Source: Rivularia sp. PCC 7116
GTDB lineage: Bacteria > Cyanobacteriota > Cyanobacteriia > Cyanobacteriales > Nostocaceae
Direction: 5' to 3'
DNA length: 64,000 bases
Assembly (NCBI RefSeq): GCF_000316665.1
Contig: NC_019678.1
Span: 1,178,001-1,242,000 of the forward strand
Part shown: piece by piece, positions 36,515-47,016 of the stretch
Layout: each line of letters opens with the position of its first letter
Numbering within the stretch: position 1 is the first letter of the stretch
Notes under the pieces: generated by a model
Seen by the model: only the letters and a program-made list of their open reading frames with translations
What the model was told of the DNA's origin: nothing
Databases searched by the model: none
Position numbers and translations under genes: made by a program

Positions 36515-36547
36515 AAAACCCTCTCAACTAAAAAGAAGAGAGGTTTT
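36515..36547. terminator. Hairpin terminator for the small gene at 36.6 kb
   Basis: AAAACCCTCTC pairs with GAGAGGTTTT with one bulge, around an A-rich loop. Read leftward it ends in GGGTTTTGC. It serves the gene ending at 36581. Confidence 0.55.
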
Positions 36548-36580
36548 AATTACAATCATTTATTTGTAAAGAACTAGCTA

Positions 36581-36826
36581 TTAGACATCATAGCGATGCT
36601 GATAGTAATCCAGGATCTGCTTTACCCATTGCCTGGTTTGCAAATTAGAATTTGAACTATAGTCAATCCATAAACCATAGACTTGGCTTTGGTTGTAGTC
36701 AAATTCTTGGGAAGTTTGAGGAATTAATTCTACTTCTATGCCAGTAACAGTTCCTAAATGAGCCGCAATCTCTCTGTAGACTGTCAAAGGTAAACCAGCA
36801 AATACAACTTTTTCCCTTGTATTCAT
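36581..36826 (-). CDS. Small conserved protein of unknown function
   Basis: 81 residues from the ATG at 36826 (MNTREKVVFAGLPLTVYREI); the TTG at 36865 would add a hydrophobic stub with no signal. The sequence looks like a small alpha/beta domain: an alternating strand (KVVFAGLPL), a helix (YREIAAHLG), a strand (GIEVELIP), and a C-terminal helix ending DYYQHRYDV. No catalytic motif. It precedes the PilP-like/SigF pair but is separated by a gap and its own terminator. Confidence 0.6.
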   Translation of the reverse strand: MNTREKVVFAGLPLTVYREIAAHLGTVTGIEVELIPQTSQEFDYNQSQVYGLWIDYSSNSNLQTRQWVKQILDYYQHRYDV

Positions 36827-36982
36827 ATTTTCACTTACCCTGTAAAAAATCTCTTTAAAGAACAAAGGAATGAATTACAGTTAACCTACCACGATTAAAT
36901 ATTATCTATCAGGCTTAACTAAAGTTCCATCTTTAATTGCCTTTCAGTTAATAGTTTAAAACGAAGAAATCTAGAAGTAAAT

Positions 36983-37927
36983 TTATGAAGCCCCAATAGA
37001 TGTAGATTTTGGTAACGGTGGTAATGTTGAAACAGAATTTTCTGTAGAAGCCGTGGCTGGTTCACTCGCTCCCATAGCTGCCTCTCCAACCATTCTCGCT
37101 ACTTCAATACCATATTGTTCTAAAACAACAACTGGCTCGGAACCTTCGTTCATTTCAATTCTTTTAACAAGTAGTCCACTTGCTAATCTTTGTCCCGCTT
37201 GAACGTAGCGACTAGTCGGTTCGCTGGGTACTTTAATGATTGCTTGAGGACGATTTCCTACTTGAATTACACCCGAAACTAAAACAGCTTGAGCTAACTT
37301 CGGTTGTGGTGGCGGTGGTAAAACAGATGCGAGATCTGGTTGTGGTATTACCCCAGGCAACACTTTGGGTACAACTGGAACTGAAGCTGCGCGACCCGGA
37401 TTCAGGTTAGAATTAGGTTTTTTTACTATTGTTGGGGGTTTTTTTGGAATAGCCCTGCCCGAACTGGAATTTCTGACAGTATTTCTTGAACTTCCTCCGG
37501 TAGTAGCAGAAATGACTGCACTGCGGGGACGTCGTCTAGATGCAATTCTTCTACTAGAAGACGGTAAAGGAGGCAATACAGGAACGGCTTTTTTCGGCTT
37601 GTTTATAGTAGAACCTTCAGGCTTTTTAGTCGCAAACTTTACAGGAGCTATGATACCTTCAAATGGGTCGCTACGCCCTTTAGATACTACTCCCACTCGC
37701 TCTGTAGGATTAGTCGGTTGAATTAAAGTCGAAGGAGCCTTTGCAACAGTAGGACTTTGCGTAGCTGGCACCACCGGATCTTTAAAGTTTTCAGTCTTGC
37801 CTTGGTTATTTTCAGCCGTTTCGTTGGGGGCGGGAGCAACAGTCTCTACTTGTTCCTCTTCACCAGAACACCCGGCGATCGCCAAAGCAAAAATAGATGC
37901 AATTGTGATTGTTAAACGTCTACCCAT
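36983..37927 (-). CDS. PilP-like lipoprotein
   Basis: 314 residues. Lipobox signal RRLTITIASIFALAIAGC at the N-terminus, then a long Pro/Ser/Arg-rich disordered region that includes GRSDPFEGI, the DPF motif typical of type IV pilus PilP proteins. The C-terminal ~85 residues (LAQAVLVSGVIQVGNRPQAI and YVQAGQRLASGLLVKRIEMN) form the PilP-like beta domain. PilP links the pilus inner-membrane complex to the secretin. No other pil gene is here, but the next gene upstream encodes the SigF sigma factor linked to pili. Start ATG at 37927. Confidence 0.7.
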   Translation of the reverse strand: MGRRLTITIASIFALAIAGCSGEEEQVETVAPAPNETAENNQGKTENFKDPVVPATQSPTVAKAPSTLIQPTNPTERVGVVSKGRSDPFEGIIAPVKFATKKPEGSTINKPKKAVPVLPPLPSSSRRIASRRRPRSAVISATTGGSSRNTVRNSSSGRAIPKKPPTIVKKPNSNLNPGRAASVPVVPKVLPGVIPQPDLASVLPPPPQPKLAQAVLVSGVIQVGNRPQAIIKVPSEPTSRYVQAGQRLASGLLVKRIEMNEGSEPVVVLEQYGIEVARMVGEAAMGASEPATASTENSVSTLPPLPKSTSIGAS

Positions 37928-38070
37928 TAGCCATTCTCAAGAGAAGACAGATAATTTTGAATAAATGAAATCAATTTGATTGAAAGTTTTATCAAAAGTG
38001 AAATCTGATACAGTTATAACCTAATTTTTTCAGATTGAGAATTATTTTATACAGCGTTATAGATGTTTCA

Positions 38071-38850
38071 CTAATCCTCTGCTGAAACCATTAGGTGTTT
38101 GAGGGAATTAAGCCCTTTTTTGACTCTACGAGAAACTGTAACTACGCTGATACCAAGTCTTTCAGCCACTTGCTTTTGCGTTAAATCGTGTAAAAATACA
38201 AATTCCAAAACTTGACGAGTACGATTTTCTAGCTGAAGTAACGCTTGTTGCAAGCGTAATTGGTCTTCTTGTGCGAGTTGAAAGCTACGGTAGCTATGAT
38301 CGGGAACCAACTCTGCCAAACTAGCCGAACCCTCGTCTCCATCGTATACAGGTACATCTAAGCTTAAAGGAGCGCGATTTACCCAGGCTAATTTAATTTC
38401 TTGCCATTCTTCAAGAGAAATAGACAATGCTGCGGCTACTTCCGAGTCGGTAGGCTGACGATTATATTTTTCTCGCAAAGAACGAGAAACTCCTGCCGAC
38501 TGCTGCTGTATTGCCAGCCAACGCCTTGGTATTCTTACAGTCACACCTTTATCTCGGAGGTAATGCTGAATTTCACCGCGAATATATGGAATTGCAAAGG
38601 AACTAAAGGCATGACCTTTAGAGATATCAAATCTTTCAATAGCACGAATTAAGCCCAGACAACCGACTTGTAGTAAGTCATCGAAACTTTCGTGGCATTG
38701 ATTTATCCAGTAGTAAGCCTCTTTTCTCACAAGTCCAAAATTAAGCTTTACCAGTTTGTTACGAACTTCGGCTGACTGAGATTGCTGATATTCTCGCAAT
38801 AACTGCCAAATTTCATGCTTCAGTTCTTTCGTGAGTAAGGTAGTGGACAT
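38071..38850 (-). CDS. sigF: Group 3 sigma factor, SigF type
   Basis: 259 residues with sigma regions 2, 3 and 4: LVKLNFGLVRKEAYYWINQC and DDLLQVGCLGLIRAIERFD (region 2), GEIQHYLRDKGVTVRIPRRW (region 2.4/3), and the region 4 helix-turn-helix LTQKQVAERLGISVVTVSRR. No N-terminal region 1.1, as expected of group 3. The sequence is closest in style to cyanobacterial SigF (SigB/F/G-related), which controls pilus and motility genes in Synechocystis. The PilP-like gene lies directly downstream on the same strand, with about 140 bp between. Assignment to SigF rather than SigJ-type is by pattern only. Confidence 0.8.
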   Translation of the reverse strand: MSTTLLTKELKHEIWQLLREYQQSQSAEVRNKLVKLNFGLVRKEAYYWINQCHESFDDLLQVGCLGLIRAIERFDISKGHAFSSFAIPYIRGEIQHYLRDKGVTVRIPRRWLAIQQQSAGVSRSLREKYNRQPTDSEVAAALSISLEEWQEIKLAWVNRAPLSLDVPVYDGDEGSASLAELVPDHSYRSFQLAQEDQLRLQQALLQLENRTRQVLEFVFLHDLTQKQVAERLGISVVTVSRRVKKGLNSLKHLMVSAED

Positions 38851-39555
38851 GACACCTTGATGATTAATAAATAAGTATTTAAATTAGATAATTGTTACTG
38901 CAAAAGATGCACGAAAAGCGTATTTATACTGAGCTAGTCGCGAGCGTATCCTCCGCTATTGAGGATCAATAACGGTTGATTATTAGACTATGAATTGCAA
39001 GGGCTGATTGAAAGAACGGGTTTTAAAGCAGTAGGGCAATCAAATAATGCAACCTAATACAATAGCTAGTTTGATTTCCGTATCGCAGAAGATTTCCAGA
39101 GGGATAGTTGAAAGTTCCGATGGCGCTTGGGCGCTGGTTCAAATTCAATCTGCTGGAAAATTATTGGCATATTAAAGATAGCTATTTGCATCTTTTATTT
39201 ATGTGGTAGCTGATAGCCTATATATAAAAAAATATACAATTATGATAGGAAATTGAAACCGAATTATTACGTAATTTGTTTTCTTAGAATTCTGGTTAAA
39301 TTACGGGTAAAAGCTGCGGCAAAATAATCGAGTAGTTTAATAAATAATTTATAAGGGAGAAAGTACTTATTTAAAAAAAATTATTCAAGAAGATAATAAA
39401 TAAAAAATTTACACAAAGCTATATAAATAGATGATTTAAAAAGCTGCTATAAAAAAAGCGAGATTATATAAATTTTGGCTAAAGCCATGCTTATCATGCT
39501 CAATCAAGAGTCTTCAGTAGAGAATAAGCAATAATAAAAGCTCTACTAATTCATA
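38851..39555. other. Gene-free, AT-rich stretch with one possible 42-codon frame
   Basis: A frame from the ATG at 39047 to the stop at 39175 would encode MQPNTIASLISVSQKISRGI, then VESSDGAWALVQIQSAGKLLAY. Its composition is protein-like, but there is no ribosome binding site and I recognise no family; it may be a gene remnant. The rest of the region is AT-rich with no structure. Confidence 0.3.
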
Positions 39556-39582
39556 AAAAAAGGGCTTTTCGCCCTTTAAATT
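39555..39582 (-). terminator. Terminator of psbO
   Basis: AAAGGGC (39558-39564) pairs with GCCCTTT (39571-39577); read leftward, GGGCGAAAAGCCC is followed by a run of seven T. Lies about 80 bp beyond the psbO stop. Confidence 0.85.
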
Positions 39583-39659
39583 TATGAAATCAATCAGCAA
39601 TTACTATGGAAGCTGCCTAAGTTCAAATCTCATTAATTGAAACAGTAAATTTAGGGAAA

Positions 39660-40499
39660 TTATGATACTGGCTCAACACGAGCGTAGAATAAACCGCGAA
39701 CTTTTACATCTAGAGCTTCACCTGCACCTAAGTCAGTATCCGAAGGCTGATCGCTGACAAAAGTACCAGCAATTTCACCGGTCTCACTATCAACTTTTGC
39801 AACATTCAAAGAAATATGACCGTTACCACTCTCCACACGCTTAACGTTAGCGCGTCTTAATTCTTCACTGTCTGCTTGAGAAGGTAAAGCTACTGCATTA
39901 TCGTAACCGCTAGCAACACCACGACCTTTAGGATCTAAGAAAGTTGCACCACGATAAGAAGGAACTTTAAAATCTCCTTCAAAATCAGTTGAAGTATTAA
40001 TGCTAGTTAAATCGGGTTGTGTTTGAGCAACTAAGTCCTTTACGGTAAACAAGAAAGGAACTTGTTCTCCACCGGGAAGTTGTACGGTAATAGCTTGGAA
40101 GTCAAAACCATCTTTCTCTTCAAAAGTTAAGCTACCATCTTGGTTAACTTTCAAATCTCCTTGAATTTGGTCGAGAGATGAAGTTTTACGAGTCAACTGT
40201 CTCGCACCAATAAATTCTGCTTCTTGTCTTTTGTTGAGGGGTTCTTCTTTAACAAAGTAAGCGGTAGGTTCAATGCAAAGTTCTTTAATTTGGTACGATT
40301 GGCTCGAATCGATGGCGATGGAACCACGACTGGTTTCAGAAAGCAGAGGACATTTATTCGCTAAGCCAGTACCTCTAATATCTTCATAGGTAAGTAAATC
40401 TCTAGCATCACCACTAGCCATATCCGAACCGTCGCTGCAAGCTGTCAATAAGCCCAACAATACAGCCATTAACCCAGCAATTAAAGCGCGATACTTCAT
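39660..40499 (-). CDS. psbO: Photosystem II manganese-stabilising protein
   Basis: 279 residues from the ATG at 40499, which has GAGG eight bases upstream; the upstream TTG at 40517 is not used. PsbO (33 kDa) shields the oxygen-evolving Mn4CaO5 cluster on the lumenal side. The signal peptide with C at about residue 21 (LIAGLMAVLLGLLTAC) resembles a lipobox, although mature PsbO is normally cleaved later. Family hallmarks: LTYEDIRGTGLANKCPLL, IELCIEPTAYFVKEE-type segment and FLDPKGRGVASGYDNAVALP. It is a single gene with its own terminator. Confidence 0.97.
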   Translation of the reverse strand: MKYRALIAGLMAVLLGLLTACSDGSDMASGDARDLLTYEDIRGTGLANKCPLLSETSRGSIAIDSSQSYQIKELCIEPTAYFVKEEPLNKRQEAEFIGARQLTRKTSSLDQIQGDLKVNQDGSLTFEEKDGFDFQAITVQLPGGEQVPFLFTVKDLVAQTQPDLTSINTSTDFEGDFKVPSYRGATFLDPKGRGVASGYDNAVALPSQADSEELRRANVKRVESGNGHISLNVAKVDSETGEIAGTFVSDQPSDTDLGAGEALDVKVRGLFYARVEPVS

Positions 40500-40517
40500 A
40501 ATTAACCTCAATGTCAA

Positions 40518-41439
40518 AAATTATTATTCTTAGTTGTTAAACCAAAAAACGATTGCGTAGTTTAACGTTTCCGATTATCAAGCTTAGAGTAACTACTCTA
40601 GCTTCTATGCTTTGCCATTTTTAAGTCTCTAATTCATAATATTTCGAGACAAACAATCACCAAAAGTTAAAGGTCAAAAATTATTCTTGACCCTTACCTT
40701 TCAAACTTAAAAATCCCATCAAGAACTTTGTTAAGTCACATGAAAGGTGCAAGATTCCAGAAAATACAAAAGTAAACTAACTTTTATATAACATCCCAAC
40801 CACCATCTTGATAAGATACTTGTCAAAAATTAAATCGAGCCTAAGCAAGGTAGTTTTATAATTCGCAGTTGGCTAATTCAAGCTAGCACGAAGACGCAAA
40901 GTAAATATTTTTTATAGTTATGTTATGACTGAAAATTTTGTAGTTCTCCTTCAAAAACGCTTAGTATGAAATTTTGTATTTGAGTCAGTCTCATTCTCTC
41001 ACAACTTTGTAAATTAATGTTCCGCCCAAACAGAGAATATTAAAAAACAATCTACCTTTGATAGTGTCTTAATTCTCAAATGCACTTCACTATCTATTTT
41101 CTATACATTTCTTAACATTACTACAAAATATTTAAAGATTAGACTATATAAATTTGCATTAAAAGGATTATTTTTGTAGCGGGGGTTGACAAAGTAACGC
41201 TTATATATTGCAAATGTCTTGTATCTTAATACTAAGTGACTTCGTAGAGAAAATGTTTCAAAATATTAAGATAGCTGTTGCATAATATAATTTAATCGCA
41301 ATTAAAATATTTATCGTTGCCGATCATATTTTGAATATACCGTCTTCACTATTTAACGCTGTCGTTGCTATAGTTATCCAAAGTTAGGATGATTAATATG
41401 CGATCGATAAAGTTGATTCAATAATTAAATAACAATATT
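40518..41439. other. Gene-free divergent stretch
   Basis: About 920 bp of AT-rich DNA between psbO and a rightward small gene. TTGACA occurs near 41186 in a possible promoter, but no -10 at standard spacing fits well. Nothing else is seen. Confidence 0.4.
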
Positions 41440-41751
41440 ATGAGTAACGGCAAAAGTCCCGATTCCGATAAATTATCTTACAAATTACAAGAAATCACAG
41501 ATGCAATTCACGAATATTCTGTTCTTTCTCAAGGGGATATTTTAGAAATTTTGGCATTGCTCAGACAGTTAGAAAAATTGCATAGACAAGTAAGAGACGG
41601 TATTTTTCAAGAAAACTTGCCATCAAATCGTCAGGCACTATACTCTCTGTTAAAAGATATTGAAGCAGAAGGAGGATGGCCTTATATTGAACGTATGAGG
41701 ATTCAAAATTTAATGGTGAATTTAGAAACTATTGCCGAAGAAGAAAGCTAA
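41440..41751 (+). CDS. Small conserved helical protein
   Basis: 103 residues, predicted helical (YKLQEITDAIHEYSVLSQGD, LEILALLRQLEKLHRQVRDG, EGGWPYIERMRIQNLMVNLE). No catalytic motif, signal or membrane helix. It starts at an ATG with an AT-rich leader and ends 64 bp from the convergent 3' end of the WD40 ATPase gene. The conserved GGWPYIERM patch may be a recognition surface. Similar small proteins occur in filamentous cyanobacteria; I know no function. Confidence 0.6.
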   Translation: MSNGKSPDSDKLSYKLQEITDAIHEYSVLSQGDILEILALLRQLEKLHRQVRDGIFQENLPSNRQALYSLLKDIEAEGGWPYIERMRIQNLMVNLETIAEEES

Positions 41752-41815
41752 AATTAAATTTATTTGTTAATTCCTCAAGATTTGATCGCGCTTTTGATGA
41801 GGATTTTCTAAAAGC

Positions 41816-44800
41816 TTAAGTGATACCCTTACAAAGCTTGCGATCGCGTCCATCAACATTACGGTTGTACTGGAGATAATTACCTACCCAGTGACAACCC
41901 TTTGCTAGCAAGTATTTAAGGTCTAAATTCCATAAAACTATTGTATTATCGTCGCTAGCGGATGCTAAAGTCTTACCATCAGGACTAAAGCTAACATCTA
42001 AAACAGGTGCTTGATGTTTGCTAAGGGTTTTGATTAATTTTCCTTCACTACTCCAAAGTTTGACAGTGCTATCCCAACTAGCAGCAGCGACAATCTCTCC
42101 ATTGGGACTGAAAGCAACACCACTAACGCTATCGCCATAACCTTTTAATAAAGTTTTTAGTAAAGTTCCATCCCAACGCCATAATCTAACAGTATTGTCC
42201 CAACTAGCAGAAGCAAGCAAGTTATCGCTGGGACTAAAACTCACACCTAAAACCCATCCGGAGTGAGGTAAAAATGTTTTTAGCAGCACACCATCTCGTC
42301 GCCACAATTTTACAGTTTGGTCGTCAGAACCAGAAGCTAAAAATTGAGAATCAGTGCTAAAACGAACGCTGTTTACCCTTCCTTGATGACCTTTTAAAGT
42401 TTTAAGCAGTTTTCCTTGTTGATTCCATAGTTTTACAGTCTCATCCTTACTGGCTGATGCGAGTAACTTACCATCGGGACTAAAACTAATACTCGTTATA
42501 CTGTCACTATGTCCTTTGAGAGTTTTAAGTAATTGCCCGTCTTGCTGCCAAAGTTTTATCGTTTTGTCGTAGCTTGCCGATGCTAGTATTGCAGCTTTGG
42601 GGTTAAAGCTAACGCTTGTGACTCGATCGGAATGCCCCAATAAAGTTTTGTAAAGACGGGTTTTGAATTCATTATTCTTACGTTGTCGCTGCCAAAGTTT
42701 TACGGTGCGATCGCGACTGCTGGAAGCTAAAATGTTACTATTATGACTCCAGGCAACACTTAGAACCCGATCGGAATGTCCTTGTAAAACAGGTAATTTG
42801 GGAGGATTTAAACTCCAAAGTTTGACACTTTTGTCATAACTTGCCGATGCCAAGAATTTATCGTCGGGGCTGAATGATACGCTTACTACAGCATCACTAT
42901 GACCTTTAAAAGTTTTAAGTACCTTACCAGTACTAATATCAGTAAGATTAATAGTATTGTCATCTCCTGCTGAAGCCAGCTTTTCGCCTTTTGAATCAAA
43001 ATTCAGACTCCAAATCGTACCGGTGTGATGCTCTAAATTTTTATAAGCACGATATATAAAACTGTTTTCACCGTCTTTTTGTTCGCGTCGCCACAGTTTC
43101 ACAACCCCATTTCTACCAGCAGAGGCTAATATTTTGCTGTCTGGACTAAAGTTAACAACAGTTATGCCTTCTTGATGACCGGGTAAAGTAGTTATTAAAC
43201 GACCATTTCTACTCCATATTTTCACGGTATTATCATCGCTGGCAGAAGCAATAAACTGACCGTCAGGGCTAAAAGTTACCCAATTAACCCAACCTTGATG
43301 TCCCCGAAGAATTTTTAATAATTTACCGTCTCTGTGCCAGATTTTTACAGTTTCGTCTTTGCTGCCAGTGACTAATAATTCACCATCGGGGCTAAAGCTA
43401 ACTTTATCAACCCAATCACCATGATTCAAAGTTGTTGCGGGTTGCCAATCAAATTCTCCCGTTGCGGGATTCTTGCGCCATATTTTTACAGTTTTATCGC
43501 GACTTGCAGAAGCAAGCAGGCTGCCATCGGGACTAAAAGTCAAACTGGTAATACTTTCCTCATGTGCTTTTAAAGTTTGTAACAAACTACCATTAGTACG
43601 CCATATTTTCACATTTCGATCTCGACTACCCGACGCTAATAAATTACCATCGGGACTAAAAGCAACATCCCAAACAATATCTGAATGTCCTTCTAAACGG
43701 TTTACTTCGGATACTCCATAAACTGCTTGTTGTAAAGCCGTAACAACTCGCATCCGAGTATCCGGTTGAATTCCATGCCCCCTTTTTAACTTTCTCCAAG
43801 CACGTAAACTTTCAACTAAAGCATCAAACTCTTTGTTGGAAGCAAACAAAGCTTCAGAAGCGGCAGTGATGGCACCAATTTTGAAGTTGTTTTCGCTACG
43901 CTCGGCGCGTAAACTTTGACTAATGGCAGCTTTCTTTTGCAAATCAGCTTGCCACCACAAACCTCCAATCGTCGAGGACATAACTGCTAGAGCGAAACCA
44001 GCTAGACGTGCTTCTCGGAGTCGCCGTTGAAGCATAGAATTGAGCTTTTGCTGCGATAATTTTTGAGCTACTTCTGCCTTAGTTTTTTCAAAGCGGATTT
44101 TTTCTAGTTCGGCAATAATTCCATAGTCATTACGAACGCGAATGGGTTTAACTAGATAATCGTGAACTAACTGATAACGCTCTCCAGACTCTTGAAGAAC
44201 TCGCAATACTAAACCGCTTCCTACAAGGATTTCTAAAATCAACTCTAAGGTACTGACATTGTAGGAATGCATAAAGCGATCCTGAGTTTCTTCATCATTA
44301 CTAGCGCGAGATTGGTCAAAGTTTGTAGAGAAAGCAGAACCAGAAGTTTGATTCATATTAATTAAAAAATTATCTGGTTGAGAGCTTTCTGCTTCTTCCT
44401 TGTAGGTATCTTGTTCTTTAAAAATAGCCGTAACCAACTCTGCCTTAGTTTTAAGAGGTCGCGTACCCTTTTCATCAGTTAATTCAAACAGTAATTTCCA
44501 GCTTAATTGTTCGTTTTCTTGACCGCAATCGTAAATAACTTTTTCTAACCAGTGTTGGACTAACTTCTCAGAACCACCACTGCGTTGATATTCTCCTAAT
44601 GTAGTAATATTTTGTGCTTCTAATTGAGCGCCGACAATTTGTAGCTCTATAGGATGTACTTGGCGAGTTTCTCCCGCCAAATCTGTGACTAATTTGTTAA
44701 TTAATTCATCACTTAATTGGTAATGAGAGCGTTCTGTCAAACTATGGATAATACTATTAGCATCTTGGCAAGTAAACTTGCCTAAGTAGTAGCGGATATT

Positions 44801-46978
44801 CTTATCAAGAATATTTTTATTGATTACTCCTAAATCATGCGATTCTTCTGGCTCTAAGTAGCTTAAACGCTCGAATTCTAATAAATAATGCAGATAATCT
44901 TCCCGCAATGAAAGAATAATTTTAACAAAGGGAATATTCAGACATTTATTAAAAAATTTGTAAAATTCAATTCTTTGAGGCGTATCCTGTTTGACAAAGA
45001 AAAACTCTTCTAACTGGTCAAAAATCAAAATTACAGTGTAATTATTTTCTGCTAGCAGCCGTAGTTTTTCTAAAATTACTTCAACTGTGATGTCTATCGC
45101 TAACGATATAGAAGTACGAGCAATAACCTGATTTAAACTACGACCTAAAGCTGTGATCCAATCAGTATAAACAGATAGAACAATCGGTAAAGCCATGCGT
45201 TCCCCAATTGCATTTTGTTTTAATGCTGGAACTAGCCCTGCTTTGATAATTGAGCTTTTACCTACCCCAGAAGGACCGTGAACAACTGTGAGTTTACAGT
45301 CGGCACGAGTCATTTTTGCCAACAAATTATGTACATCTTGGTGCCTCCCCGAAGCAGCAATTTCTTGAGCAACTTGATCGGGAGTAGATGAAATTTTTTG
45401 CGGCTGTAAAACTGGATTAATTCTATAGCGCTGTGGCTGCAATTGACTAGCACCGATAAAAGCGCGAAATCCGTACTGATGTTCAATCTGAATCTTTTCT
45501 CGTTTAAGTTTAAAAGCTTCTAAGTAGTCGTGACGTTCGCAGAAATAAAGCGAGCGCAATTCTTCAACAATTTCTAGGTATAAAGATGGTTCGTATTGAG
45601 CTTCGCAAACAACTTTAGCCCATTCCAAAGTATTGACAGCTTCGTCCCATTCACCCAAATTTCGTAAAGTACGTCCTAGTAATAACAGATACCAACTTTC
45701 TTGTTGGCGGGATACTTCTGGAACTTCCTCTGCAATTGAAAGAGCTGTATTTGCTAATTCATGTGCTTGCACCCAATCAGATTTAGAAGTAGCTACAACA
45801 CATAGAAATCCATAATCTTGAGCCACTAAGGTTTTATTACCTTCGGAGGAATGCAACTGCAAAGAATAGGAAGCTAACTGTGATAAATCATCCCACTGCT
45901 GCAACCGTTCAAGCACCTCACAGGCTGGAAAGATAAATTTGGCACTCAAATCTTTTCTGTTGGTTTTTTCAAATATATCTAAGCATTGCTTAAACCAATT
46001 CAAAGCATTTTGCCAAAAGCTAATATTGGCAGCAGGTTGTAAGTCTGCCAAGCGTCGGTAACAAAGTCCCAGATGGAACATGACTACAGCTTGACGTATG
46101 AGAGAGAAGAGGGGGGGATGAGTAGAAGAGAAATCACTATTGTTTGTTTCCTGTTCCTTATTGCCAATTAGGGCAGATAAAGAATTACTTTTTATTTCTT
46201 CTTCCCACAGTTCTAGACTGCGCTGGTAATGGCATAGAGCTGCGTCAATGTTGTCGTTGACGTAGTTATCGCGTCCGAGAACAAATTCTAAACTTGCTTC
46301 TAGTTGCGGTTCGAGCTTGATTTCATAAAGCCGAAGCAAATCGTTACGGGCGGATTCAATTTCTCGACGCTGCTGCGATTTTGGATCTAAAAGTAAAGCA
46401 GCATTAGATAAAAACTTTTGCGCTCCTGCATCTATAACCTTGTCAAACAAAGCTTGTGTCTGCTGTTGGATAAGAGTGACTAAATCCGGAGCAGCCATTT
46501 CAAATTTAATTGTCGTTGCTGCCCAACTTTTGAAATCGGGGGCAAATCGTGACAGTGATGTTCCAACTTCATCTTTAAGCCACAAAACTATGGGAAAAGA
46601 AAAAGTATCGGCATATATATCTCGTGCTTGATTAATCCCGGTGAGTAAATCTTCTAAGTTAGTTACTGACTCTAAGCCAAATACCATTACTGCTGTCGGC
46701 AAGCAATCTGTCTTTACAGCAGGTATATCCAAAAATAGTTCCGAGACTATGGTGTTGTGTAAAGTGGTGGTTGATGGAGATAGAAATACCTCCCGTAAAT
46801 TTACATCTTTGGTTTGCGAGCGAATATTGTCTAATACTTGCTTGCACAACTCCGTGTAATTACACCGCACAAGAATCAGAGAAAATTGACCTCTTGATAG
46901 TGCAATTGCCCGGATTAATCTTTTCAAGGAATGCTGATTAGAAATAGCGATATCCGTGAGATTTGTATTTTCGCTCAT
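41816..46978 (-). CDS. STAND ATPase with 14 C-terminal WD40 repeats
   Basis: 1720 residues. ~1-190: an unassigned alpha/beta effector-like domain (FSLILVRCNYTELC, AVMVFGLESVTNL). ~210-520: TPR-like helices. ~545-870: nSTAND ATPase with Walker A HGPSGVGKSSIIKAG near 570 and Walker B VILIFDQLEEFFF. ~985-1010: a predicted membrane helix (AGFALAVMSSTIGGLWW). ~1075-1700: fourteen WD40 repeats, enough for two seven-bladed propellers, most with SPDGxxLASxSxDxTVKLW. Such proteins are ligand-triggered signalling or immune switches. The ligand and output are not known. It starts at an ATG and is a single gene on this strand. Confidence 0.85.
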   Translation of the reverse strand: MSENTNLTDIAISNQHSLKRLIRAIALSRGQFSLILVRCNYTELCKQVLDNIRSQTKDVNLREVFLSPSTTTLHNTIVSELFLDIPAVKTDCLPTAVMVFGLESVTNLEDLLTGINQARDIYADTFSFPIVLWLKDEVGTSLSRFAPDFKSWAATTIKFEMAAPDLVTLIQQQTQALFDKVIDAGAQKFLSNAALLLDPKSQQRREIESARNDLLRLYEIKLEPQLEASLEFVLGRDNYVNDNIDAALCHYQRSLELWEEEIKSNSLSALIGNKEQETNNSDFSSTHPPLFSLIRQAVVMFHLGLCYRRLADLQPAANISFWQNALNWFKQCLDIFEKTNRKDLSAKFIFPACEVLERLQQWDDLSQLASYSLQLHSSEGNKTLVAQDYGFLCVVATSKSDWVQAHELANTALSIAEEVPEVSRQQESWYLLLLGRTLRNLGEWDEAVNTLEWAKVVCEAQYEPSLYLEIVEELRSLYFCERHDYLEAFKLKREKIQIEHQYGFRAFIGASQLQPQRYRINPVLQPQKISSTPDQVAQEIAASGRHQDVHNLLAKMTRADCKLTVVHGPSGVGKSSIIKAGLVPALKQNAIGERMALPIVLSVYTDWITALGRSLNQVIARTSISLAIDITVEVILEKLRLLAENNYTVILIFDQLEEFFFVKQDTPQRIEFYKFFNKCLNIPFVKIILSLREDYLHYLLEFERLSYLEPEESHDLGVINKNILDKNIRYYLGKFTCQDANSIIHSLTERSHYQLSDELINKLVTDLAGETRQVHPIELQIVGAQLEAQNITTLGEYQRSGGSEKLVQHWLEKVIYDCGQENEQLSWKLLFELTDEKGTRPLKTKAELVTAIFKEQDTYKEEAESSQPDNFLINMNQTSGSAFSTNFDQSRASNDEETQDRFMHSYNVSTLELILEILVGSGLVLRVLQESGERYQLVHDYLVKPIRVRNDYGIIAELEKIRFEKTKAEVAQKLSQQKLNSMLQRRLREARLAGFALAVMSSTIGGLWWQADLQKKAAISQSLRAERSENNFKIGAITAASEALFASNKEFDALVESLRAWRKLKRGHGIQPDTRMRVVTALQQAVYGVSEVNRLEGHSDIVWDVAFSPDGNLLASGSRDRNVKIWRTNGSLLQTLKAHEESITSLTFSPDGSLLASASRDKTVKIWRKNPATGEFDWQPATTLNHGDWVDKVSFSPDGELLVTGSKDETVKIWHRDGKLLKILRGHQGWVNWVTFSPDGQFIASASDDNTVKIWSRNGRLITTLPGHQEGITVVNFSPDSKILASAGRNGVVKLWRREQKDGENSFIYRAYKNLEHHTGTIWSLNFDSKGEKLASAGDDNTINLTDISTGKVLKTFKGHSDAVVSVSFSPDDKFLASASYDKSVKLWSLNPPKLPVLQGHSDRVLSVAWSHNSNILASSSRDRTVKLWQRQRKNNEFKTRLYKTLLGHSDRVTSVSFNPKAAILASASYDKTIKLWQQDGQLLKTLKGHSDSITSISFSPDGKLLASASKDETVKLWNQQGKLLKTLKGHQGRVNSVRFSTDSQFLASGSDDQTVKLWRRDGVLLKTFLPHSGWVLGVSFSPSDNLLASASWDNTVRLWRWDGTLLKTLLKGYGDSVSGVAFSPNGEIVAAASWDSTVKLWSSEGKLIKTLSKHQAPVLDVSFSPDGKTLASASDDNTIVLWNLDLKYLLAKGCHWVGNYLQYNRNVDGRDRKLCKGIT

Positions 46979-47016
46979 AGCTGCAAAATTTTTATTTGAG
47001 GTTGTGTCACGAGATG

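Noticed and set aside
41180-41215. TTGACA promoter upstream of 41440
   Set aside because: No -10 hexamer at 16-18 bp spacing; the candidates are too close.
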